From: an uncultured Lysobacteraceae bacterium
GTDB taxonomy: Bacteria; Pseudomonadota; Gammaproteobacteria; Xanthomonadales; Rhodanobacteraceae
Length of the DNA stretch: 5,104 bases
NCBI GenBank assembly: GCA_946482585.1
Contig: CAMLSI010000387.1
Span: 1 to 5,104 of the forward strand
Direction: 5' to 3'
Part shown: one piece after another, positions 1-4,628 of the stretch
Layout of the letters: each line of letters opens with the position of its first letter
Position numbering within the stretch: the first letter of the stretch is position 1
The notes under the pieces: generated by a model
Databases searched by the model: none
What the model was told of the DNA's origin: nothing
The model's input: only the letters and a program-made list of their open reading frames with translations
Position numbers and translations under genes: made by a program

Positions 1-2
1 CG

Positions 3-305
3 CGGCTCGTCGTGCTCGGCGCCTGCGACACCGCGAGCGGCGGCTCGCGGCCGGGCAGCAGCGGCGCGAGCCTCGCGCATGCGTTGCGCGTCGCCGGCGC
101 CGGCGCCGTCGTCGCGCCGCTCTGGAGCGTGGACGACGAATCCGGAAACGCGTTCATGCGCGCGTTCTACGACGCGCTCGCGCGCGGTGCCGAACCGGCC
201 GACGCCGTCGCTGCGGCGCAGAGCGAACTTGCACGGCGCCCGAACATTGCCCATCCGTATTACTGGGCGGGGTTTGCGGCGTTTGGGGCGGGAAGAGCTC
301 GATGA
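3..305 (+). CDS. CHAT-domain (caspase-like) peptidase, C-terminal fragment
   Basis: This is the 3' end of a gene that begins before the window; about 100 codons are visible, ending in TGA at 303-305. The fragment opens with RLVVLGACDTASGG, the beta-strand and catalytic-cysteine motif of CHAT domains (usual form LVVLSACxTAxG); the cysteine codon is near base 24. It continues with GASLAHALRVAGAGAVVAPLWSVDD, the second hallmark block, and ends with the typical YYWAGFAAFG segment. CHAT proteins are caspase-fold cysteine peptidases, often with N-terminal TPR or sensor domains. The catalytic histidine and any sensor domain lie upstream and cannot be seen. The gene is the only one on the + strand and converges on the peptidase/sigma cluster, so it is a neighbour rather than an operon member. 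Assignment to CHAT is firm; the substrate is unknown. Confidence 0.93.
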   Translation, partial: RLVVLGACDTASGGSRPGSSGASLAHALRVAGAGAVVAPLWSVDDESGNAFMRAFYDALARGAEPADAVAAAQSELARRPNIAHPYYWAGFAAFGAGRAR

Positions 306-319
306 GTCACCTCCACATG

Positions 320-341
320 CACTGGCGTTTCCTTGCCAGCG
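320..341 (-). terminator. Weak hairpin between convergent genes, possible terminator
   Basis: The 38-base gap between the CHAT gene stop and the peptidase A stop contains an inverted repeat, CACTGGC (320-326) and GCCAGCG (335-341), with an 8-base loop. Read on the - strand the stem is 7 bp with one G-T pair, starting two bases after the peptidase A stop codon. On the + strand one pair becomes a mismatch. There is no clear T-tract on either side, so an intrinsic terminator is only suggested by the position between convergent genes. Confidence 0.3.
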
Positions 342-343
342 AA

Positions 344-1381
344 TCAGGCCGGACGCAGCGGAACACCGATGCCAGCGAGTGCGTCTCGTAGCAGCTCGAT
401 TCGCGTCGCCCATGAACCGGCAATCAGTTCGGCATAAGGGATTTCGTGACCGCCGCTTTGTTCAGTGAGGCCGCGAACCTGTACGCCGATGACGCGCCCG
501 AGCGAGTCGATTACCGGAGAGCCCGAACTGCCGCGATAGGTGTCGAGATTCGTGCCGATGAATCGGTTGTTTTCGTCGAGCAGCAGCGGATAGGTGAAAC
601 AGCCGTCTCGTGGCGGAACCGAGCGGATGACGGCTTTCATCGGCTGTGCGCGTGCATGAGACAACGCGGCAACTTCTTGCAGCAATTTCGTTGACTTCAA
701 GGGAGCCAGGGGTAACGGCGTGCCGATCGCGCTATCGACGCTGCTTTCGAGTTCGAGCAGAGCGATATCTCCGAGGCGTTCGTCATGACGCAACGCGATG
801 ATCTGCTTGACGGCGACGACGTTCTGGCGCGGCATGAGGTAGTGCTCGTTCGCTGCCGACATCCTGCACGGAGCGGCGAAGCCGAACACAAGGTGCAGAC
901 TGGCGGGGTCGCGAAACGAAACCGCGTGACCGGCCGACACGGCGTGTCGTGCCGAAACCAGGAAGGCTGTCGCAGGATGGGCGGCGGCCACGCGATGCTC
1001 ATTCTTGTATGTCCCGTCCATGGTTTCTGGTGCCGCCAGCAGCCGCGCGTCGGAACCGGCATAAGAAATCACGTCGGCGCTCGCGACGAAGGCGACGCCG
1101 AATGCGGCGCGGCGCGCGGCCAGGTGCATTGGAACCGTACGATCGAGCTGGCTGACCGGAATGCGGTTGTCTTTGCCATGCTTGCCGCGCGCGATGATCG
1201 ACAGGATCAATCCGGTCACGCTGAGATTGAGCAGGTGCGCGATCATCGGGATCTGCGGTATGAGCTGCGGGAGCAACGCGAAATCGTCGTGATCGAGCTT
1301 TCTGATCGCTTCGGTGATCAGTCGCATCGGCGCGCCGCCGAGCAGCGCCGCGAGTTCGGCCTGCGGTGATTCGTCCTCCAT
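344..1381 (-). CDS. Trypsin-like serine peptidase A (cassette A)
   Basis: A 345-residue S1-family serine peptidase fold. Visible triad, numbered from the chosen start: His152 in SARHAVSAGHAV, Asp205 in LGDIALLEL, and Ser286 in YRGSSGSPVID. Asp280 lies six residues before the serine, where trypsin has its S1-pocket Asp, so cleavage after Lys/Arg is plausible. The first ~130 residues are not peptidase-like; residues ~34-64 form a hydrophobic stretch (LLPQLIPQIPMIAHLLNL and following) with no signal peptide, so the protein is probably cytoplasmic or membrane-associated. Start choice: GGGAG at 1392-1388 sits 6 bases before the ATG at 1381 but directly abuts the in-frame ATG at 1387, so 1381 is preferred (1387 would add Met-Ala). 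It follows small protein A by 21 bases. It is a divergent paralogue of peptidase B: both contain TAFLV-ARH, DIAL-EL, P-PLAP, HAR-QP, SGSP and a Gly-Val-rich C-terminus. GC content is lower than in most neighbouring genes. The substrate is unknown. Confidence 0.9.
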   Translation of the reverse strand: MEDESPQAELAALLGGAPMRLITEAIRKLDHDDFALLPQLIPQIPMIAHLLNLSVTGLILSIIARGKHGKDNRIPVSQLDRTVPMHLAARRAAFGVAFVASADVISYAGSDARLLAAPETMDGTYKNEHRVAAAHPATAFLVSARHAVSAGHAVSFRDPASLHLVFGFAAPCRMSAANEHYLMPRQNVVAVKQIIALRHDERLGDIALLELESSVDSAIGTPLPLAPLKSTKLLQEVAALSHARAQPMKAVIRSVPPRDGCFTYPLLLDENNRFIGTNLDTYRGSSGSPVIDSLGRVIGVQVRGLTEQSGGHEIPYAELIAGSWATRIELLRDALAGIGVPLRPA

Positions 1382-1387
1382 CGCCAT

Positions 1388-1392
1388 CTCCC
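1388..1392 (-). promoter_or_regulatory. Ribosome binding site deciding the peptidase A start
   Basis: GGGAG on the - strand lies immediately before ATG 1387 (spacing 0) and six bases before ATG 1381. Normal spacing favours the second ATG, which is why the gene is started two codons downstream of the longest reading frame. Confidence 0.6.
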
Positions 1393-1402
1393 GACGCGCG
1401 CG

Positions 1403-1738
1403 CTATTTCGGATCGCCGTCGCCGCCCTCATCGGGCTGCTGGCCGGTCCCGAGCAGAAAATCCGCCGCGTATTCGATGACCAAGCCAGCGCCTTTCTGGC
1501 GGAACGTGAGTTCGCGTCCGTAGTCTTCGCCGATGAGTTCACCTCGGACGAGTCGGAGTTTTATTTCGCTGGGCAGTGTCGGCTGTTCCGTGTTCGCGTC
1601 GCGCACGATGAGCTTTGCGCGGTTACGAGGCAACGGGATGAATTCGAGCAGGTCGCGGGAATCGATGATGCGTCGCTTGCTCGAGTTGATCGCGCGCATG
1701 CGCCAAATCCGATCGGTGAAGAAGTCCATCGACGCCAT
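1403..1738 (-). CDS. Small protein A with conserved acidic C-terminal tail, partner of peptidase A
   Basis: A 111-residue protein of no family I recognise. It begins MASMDFFTDR, has a basic segment (residues ~11-42, with KRR and RNR), then a probably beta-rich middle (AKLIVRD, EIKLRLVRGELIG, GLVIEYAADF). It ends in a flexible acidic tail, PDEGGDGDPK (residues 102-111). There is no signal peptide or membrane helix, so it is probably cytoplasmic. The start is supported by GGAG at 1747-1744, five bases before the ATG. It lies 15 bases after the anti-sigma-like gene and 21 bases before peptidase A, so it is very likely co-transcribed with both. The same ten-residue tail ends small protein B, also just upstream of a trypsin-like peptidase, although the bodies do not align by eye. 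By analogy with trypsin-co-occurring small domains of bacterial conflict systems it may be a peptidase regulator, adaptor or substrate; that role is inference. Confidence 0.82.
   Translation of the reverse strand: MASMDFFTDRIWRMRAINSSKRRIIDSRDLLEFIPLPRNRAKLIVRDANTEQPTLPSEIKLRLVRGELIGEDYGRELTFRQKGAGLVIEYAADFLLGTGQQPDEGGDGDPK
1406..1435 (-). repeat. Conserved C-terminal tail PDEGGDGDPK, copy A
   Basis: Last ten sense codons of small protein A, encoding PDEGGDGDPK. The same ten residues end small protein B (4183-4212), where one further Lys follows. Five of the ten codons differ between the copies (Pro, first Asp, sixth-codon-on Gly, third Asp, Lys) and every difference is synonymous. The longest identical DNA run is 14 bases (1416-1429 against 4193-4206). 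Confidence 0.9.
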
Positions 1739-1753
1739 GTCTGCTCCGTTGGG

Positions 1754-2446
1754 TCATTGCCGAGAAACGGGTTGAGCGGCCGGTATCGTGTGCACCCGCA
1801 ACGTCCTCGAAGGCCTCTGCCGCCACGCGCCGTCGCGCCAGGCTTCGAGCTCCAAGCTCAGTTGCGTCGACGTGCCGGGCAGCGGAACGAGCACATCGAA
1901 CTGTCCGCTGTCGTCGGGCTCGAGGTCATCGAAGCTGCCGAGCAGTGCGGCGCCGTCGCGGATGCGCAGGCGGAACGGGCCGGGTTCGTTCGTCGCGGGT
2001 ATGCGCAGCACGAGCTGGCGCGTGCCGGCGGCAACGGCGAGTTCGGTGCCGACCGGCAGCTCGTCGCCGCGCGTGACCGGCAGCTGCGCCACCGCGACGC
2101 GCTGTGCCAGCGGCAGCGCTGCCGGTGCGGTTTGCCGCGACAGCGCTGCATAGCTGAGCAGCACGCCGAGCAGGCCGCCGGCGGCGAAGCTCAGCGGCAG
2201 GCGCCAGCGCGACGGCCCTGTTGCCACGAGGGCTTGCGGCGATTCCCGCAGTGCCTGGCGCAGAACCTTCTCCGACTCGACTTCGTCGAGCAGCGCCGCG
2301 TCTTCGAGCAGGTGTTCCTCGAAGGCCGCGAGCATGCCCGGGTCCATGTCGCCGCGCAGATAGCGTGCGATCAGGCGCTGCCGCTCCGCGGGTTGGCCCA
2401 GCAATGCGGCGAGCAGCGAAATGGCGTCGGAAGCGTTCGGCGTCAT
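1754..2446 (-). CDS. Membrane-anchored anti-sigma-like regulator (cysteine-free anti-sigma domain)
   Basis: A 230-residue protein starting at the ATG that overlaps the sigma factor stop codon (ATGA at 2446-2443), an arrangement typical of sigma/anti-sigma pairs and implying translational coupling; no strong ribosome site precedes it. Residues ~22-66 (IARYLRGDMDPGMLAAFEEHLLEDAALLDEVE) match the helical pattern of the zinc-type anti-sigma domain, but the CxxC after the conserved His-Leu is replaced by DAALL, so a zinc site is not expected. Residues 83-102 (LPLSFAAGGLLGVLLSYAAL) form a single membrane helix with positive residues before it, putting the C-terminus in the periplasm. Residues ~115-220 look like a beta-sandwich (TELAVAAGTRQLVLRIP, GPFRLRIRDGAALLGSFDDL, QFDVLVPLP), possibly a sensor domain. 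Likely role: holding the upstream-encoded sigma factor at the membrane until a signal releases it. The pairing is well supported by context; the periplasmic ligand is unknown. Confidence 0.8.
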   Translation of the reverse strand: MTPNASDAISLLAALLGQPAERQRLIARYLRGDMDPGMLAAFEEHLLEDAALLDEVESEKVLRQALRESPQALVATGPSRWRLPLSFAAGGLLGVLLSYAALSRQTAPAALPLAQRVAVAQLPVTRGDELPVGTELAVAAGTRQLVLRIPATNEPGPFRLRIRDGAALLGSFDDLEPDDSGQFDVLVPLPGTSTQLSLELEAWRDGAWRQRPSRTLRVHTIPAAQPVSRQ

Positions 2447-3051
2447 GGTTCGTCCAGCGGTCGTGTCAGCCCGTGCTCGGTGGCGAGCGCGCGGAAGCGG
2501 TTCTTGGCGCGGTGCAGGACCCGGTCGAAATGATCCGGCGTGAGGCTCAGCGCCGCACACACGGCCGGCTTTTCCTGGTCGAGCACGTAGTAGCGCCAGA
2601 GCAGCTGCCGGTCGCGTTCGACCGGCAGCTCGGCGATCAGCCGGCGGATCAGGCCACGGCGTTCGCTGCGCGTGGTGACCTCGAGCGGTCCCGTGCTTTC
2701 GTCGACGGGCAGGTCGTGCGTGTCTTCATCGAAATCGGCGCGCGTGCCGTGTCGTCCGGCACGCCGGTATTCCGACAGCAGGTTCAAGGTGATCCCGCGC
2801 AGGAAGCCGGCGAGTGCATCGGGGTTTTCGAGACGACCGCTGCGCAGCTGCTGCAGCGCGATCCGGAAACAGTCCTGCACGATGTCCTGTGCGAGCTGGT
2901 CGTCGTTGTCGCGCCGGCGCACGAGAAAGCGTAGCCCGCGCGCGTAGCGCAGATAGAGTTCGCGCTCGGCTCCGGTATCGCCGGACCGGATGCGGTCCGC
3001 GAGTTCGCGCGCCGACGCGGGCTGCGCCACGGGCATACCGGCTGTCGACAC
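2443..3051 (-). CDS. ECF-subfamily RNA polymerase sigma-70 factor
   Basis: A 202-residue sigma factor of normal ECF size. Region 2 spans about residues 25-98 (ERELYLRYARGLRFLV, then DDQLAQDIVQDCFRIAL and LAGFLRGITLNLLSEYRR), the part that binds core polymerase and the -10 element. An acidic linker follows (DFDEDTHDLPVDEST). Region 4 is at about 133-190 (LIAELPVERDRQLLWRYYVLD, then the helix-turn-helix CAALSLTPDHFDRVLHRAKNRFRAL) and would read the -35 element. I start it at GTG 3051 because GAGGAGG at 3063-3057 lies at ideal spacing. The in-frame ATG at 3150 has a weaker AGGA eight bases upstream and would add 33 residues with no sigma-like features; ATG 3036 has no ribosome site. The gene overlaps the anti-sigma gene by four bases. 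Its regulon is unknown, but the flanking cassettes are obvious candidates. Confidence 0.9.
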   Translation of the reverse strand: MSTAGMPVAQPASARELADRIRSGDTGAERELYLRYARGLRFLVRRRDNDDQLAQDIVQDCFRIALQQLRSGRLENPDALAGFLRGITLNLLSEYRRAGRHGTRADFDEDTHDLPVDESTGPLEVTTRSERRGLIRRLIAELPVERDRQLLWRYYVLDQEKPAVCAALSLTPDHFDRVLHRAKNRFRALATEHGLTRPLDEP

Positions 3052-3056
3052 GCGCC

Positions 3057-3063
3057 CCTCCTC
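3057..3063 (-). promoter_or_regulatory. Strong ribosome binding site for the sigma factor
   Basis: GAGGAGG on the - strand, with five bases between its GGAGG and the GTG codon at 3051-3049. It is the strongest Shine-Dalgarno match in the window and decides the GTG start over the in-frame ATG codons at 3150 and 3036. Confidence 0.7.
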
Positions 3064-3082
3064 ACACGTGTACCTGTGGCCG

Positions 3083-3088
3083 AGTATA
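3083..3088 (-). promoter_or_regulatory. Candidate -10 element before the sigma factor gene
   Basis: The 109-base gap between peptidase B and the sigma factor contains TATACT on the - strand, a close match to the housekeeping -10 hexamer, in an otherwise very GC-rich stretch. Initiation a few bases downstream would leave a short leader carrying the strong ribosome site. No convincing -35 is present at 16-18 bases; the best is TTCCCA at a 16-base spacing. It could give the sigma gene a promoter separate from the upstream cassette. Confidence 0.35.
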
Positions 3089-3160
3089 AGCGTGAACGGG
3101 CGCGTGGGAAGTCCGCTGCCGCGGCCGGGATCCGAGTTCGGTGTCGGCATGATCTCGGTC

Positions 3161-4180
3161 CTATTCCGGAACGTCCACGCCGAGCGCGCGCAGCGCAGCG
3201 ACGATCGGCGTCAGGCGCCCCGCGATCGAGACGGCCCGGCCTTCGTCGAGACGCACGTTCGACCGGATGTTGTTGCCGCCGACGGCGCTTTCGTTGCTCA
3301 GCGCGTTGACGTGCATGCCGAGCGCGCGTCCTTGCCGGTCCAGCAGCGGCGAGCCGGAGTTGCCCTGGAACGCGTCGATGTTGGTGCGGATCACGCGCGC
3401 GTCGAAATCGAACACGCGCGGCTGCGGGCGCGAACTGCAGGCCGCCGTGATCAGCGTGACCGGTTGCAGGCGCGCGTGGCCGATCATCGCGACTTCGGCG
3501 TCCTTGACGAGCGCGGCGGACGGCGCGAGCGGTATGGGCGTCCGCGCGGTGTCGCGATCGAGCTCGATCAGCGCGATGTCGTCGCCGTTGCGCGGCGGAG
3601 GCACTGCCGCTTCCGGCTCGGGCTCGCGCGAAAAAAACACGTTCTCGTCCGGAAAGAAGAAGCGGTCGGGCAGGCCGTCGCCCGCGGGGCGGAAATTGTC
3701 GATGCAATAGCCGAACACGAAGGCGAGCCGCGGCAGCGCGTCGCGACCGGCGACGTGGGCGGCCGTGATGAGATGGCGAGCCCCGACGAGAAACGCCGTG
3801 CCGCGCGCGCTGTCGCGCAGGGAGGGCACGGTCGCGAAGCGGCTGTCGTGGAGGCTGTCGCCGACGGACGCGGCCCAGTAGCCGCCGTCGACCCGTTTGA
3901 GGAACTTGCGCGGCAGCACGGCCGCGATCGCCTGCACGCGCGCGCTCAGGACCGCCATCCGCGGGCAGCCGGGCTCCACCCGCGGATCGGGTGCCGGCGG
4001 GACTGCTTTCGGCGGCCATTCCACGGCGCGCAGCGAGCCGTCGAGCAGCAGACGGTCGTCGTTGCCGACGATGTGAGCGTCGATGCCTTCGATGCGGAGG
4101 ACGCGGCGGAATTCGGCGCTGAGGCGCTGGTCGAAGCGCAGCGACGACGGCAGGCCGATGTCGAACGAGGTCGTCGTCAT
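3161..4180 (-). CDS. Trypsin-like serine peptidase B (cassette B)
   Basis: A 339-residue S1-family peptidase. Triad: His142 in GARHLITAAHV, Asp201 in NGDDIALIEL, Ser275 in FQGNSGSPLLD. Asp269, six residues before the serine, falls at the trypsin S1-specificity position, so Lys/Arg cleavage is plausible. The peptidase domain covers about residues 125-300. The N-terminal ~115 residues are a separate region (including a Pro-rich PPKAVPPAPDPRVEP) not shared with peptidase A. A large insertion between His and Asp (residues ~158-198) carries PDRFFFPDENVFFSREPEPE. No signal peptide or membrane helix is seen, so the protein is expected in the cytoplasm. The ATG start overlaps the small protein B stop (ATGA, 4180-4177), with GGAG at 4194-4191 ten bases upstream inside that gene's tail codons, so translation is coupled. 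It is a divergent paralogue of peptidase A. The sigma factor gene follows after 109 bases. The substrate is unknown. Confidence 0.92.
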   Translation of the reverse strand: MTTTSFDIGLPSSLRFDQRLSAEFRRVLRIEGIDAHIVGNDDRLLLDGSLRAVEWPPKAVPPAPDPRVEPGCPRMAVLSARVQAIAAVLPRKFLKRVDGGYWAASVGDSLHDSRFATVPSLRDSARGTAFLVGARHLITAAHVAGRDALPRLAFVFGYCIDNFRPAGDGLPDRFFFPDENVFFSREPEPEAAVPPPRNGDDIALIELDRDTARTPIPLAPSAALVKDAEVAMIGHARLQPVTLITAACSSRPQPRVFDFDARVIRTNIDAFQGNSGSPLLDRQGRALGMHVNALSNESAVGGNNIRSNVRLDEGRAVSIAGRLTPIVAALRALGVDVPE

Positions 4181-4560
4181 TTCTTCGGGTCTCCGTCGCC
4201 GCCCTCGTCCGGCGCGTTGTGGGGCGGGTCGTCGTATTCGCAGCGGTACACCATCGACCAGCCGGTGTCGGTCTCCGCCGGCACGGCGCTGAATTCCAGG
4301 AAGCGGCCGTAGGCATTCGCGATGAACGCGGTATTGGCCGCGCTCCAGTCCAGGGTCAGATCGCCGCCGAGCACGAGCACGGCGTCCTCGCCGACGACGC
4401 GCAGCATCAATCGGCAGTTGCAGTCGCCGGCGCTGAAATGGAACTGGTCGCCGTCGAGGAACAGCGGACGCCGCAGCGGCGCTTCCATCGAACCGGCCTG
4501 ATAGATCCAGCCGTTTTCCGGTCTCGTGAGTTCGCGTGCGATCTCTTCCCGCGTAGCCAT
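4177..4560 (-). CDS. Small protein B with conserved acidic C-terminal tail, partner of peptidase B
   Basis: A 127-residue protein of no family I recognise. The N-terminal part (MATREEIARELTRPENGWIY) looks helical; the middle looks beta-rich (PLFLDGDQFHFSAGD, CRLMLRVVGEDAVLVLGGDLTLDW, GRFLEFSAVP, WSMVYRCEYDD), with cysteines at 47, 49 and 107. It ends PHNAPDEGGDGDPKK, whose PDEGGDGDPK is identical to the end of small protein A. There is no signal peptide or membrane segment. The start is supported by AGGGGA at 4572-4567, six bases before the ATG. Its stop overlaps the peptidase B start by four bases (ATGA), so the two are made together and may act together. The Gly codon GGA in the tail, where copy A has GGC, creates the GGAG that can serve peptidase B as ribosome site. 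A role as adaptor, inhibitor or substrate of peptidase B is inference. Confidence 0.85.
   Translation of the reverse strand: MATREEIARELTRPENGWIYQAGSMEAPLRRPLFLDGDQFHFSAGDCNCRLMLRVVGEDAVLVLGGDLTLDWSAANTAFIANAYGRFLEFSAVPAETDTGWSMVYRCEYDDPPHNAPDEGGDGDPKK
4180..4212 (-). repeat. Conserved C-terminal tail PDEGGDGDPKK, copy B
   Basis: Last eleven sense codons of small protein B, encoding PDEGGDGDPKK; the first ten residues match copy A (1406-1435) exactly, with five synonymous codon differences. The GGA Gly codon at 4194-4192 plus the next G forms a Shine-Dalgarno-like GGAG for the overlapping peptidase B gene. Confidence 0.9.
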
Positions 4561-4583
4561 GCCTTTTCCCCTGTGCGGTGCCG

Positions 4584-4617
4584 CGGCGCGGCGCTCCCGG
4601 GAAGAGTGGCCGCGCCG
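4584..4617 (-). other. Perfect 9-bp GC hairpin between lipoprotein and small protein B
   Basis: In the 68-base gap between the lipoprotein stop and small protein B, CGGCGCGGC (4584-4592) and GCCGCGCCG (4609-4617) form a perfect 9-bp inverted repeat around a 16-base spacer. On the transcribed - strand no T-tract follows, so it is not a standard intrinsic terminator. It could lower read-through, protect an mRNA end, or be a processing site that separates lipoprotein and cassette B expression. A chance hairpin in GC-rich DNA is also possible. Confidence 0.45.
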
Positions 4618-4628
4618 AGCGCTTTCTC

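Noticed and set aside
785..1369. Open frame on the + strand across peptidase A
   Set aside because: It is antisense to a triad-bearing peptidase, has no ribosome site that stands out, and shows no recognisable domain.
1406..1435. Reading the DEGGDGD tail as an EF-hand or dockerin-like calcium loop
   Set aside because: The Asp spacing does not fit DxDxDG followed by the required downstream residues, there is a single copy per protein, and no flanking helix pair is evident.
2447..2560. Start of the anti-sigma-like gene at ATG 2560
   Set aside because: This would add 38 Arg/Pro-rich residues lying over the sigma region 4 codons. The ATGA overlap at 2446-2443 is the usual arrangement for such pairs.
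3052..3150. ATG at 3150 as the sigma factor start
   Set aside because: The extra 33 residues show no sigma features, and a much stronger ribosome site serves GTG 3051. A weak AGGA before 3150 means this is not fully excluded.
2990..4312. Long open frame on the + strand antisense to the sigma factor and peptidase B
   Set aside because: Its translation is a low-complexity Arg/Ala/Asp-rich product with no recognisable domain, and it lies entirely over a gene with an intact catalytic triad. It is a typical shadow of GC-rich coding DNA.
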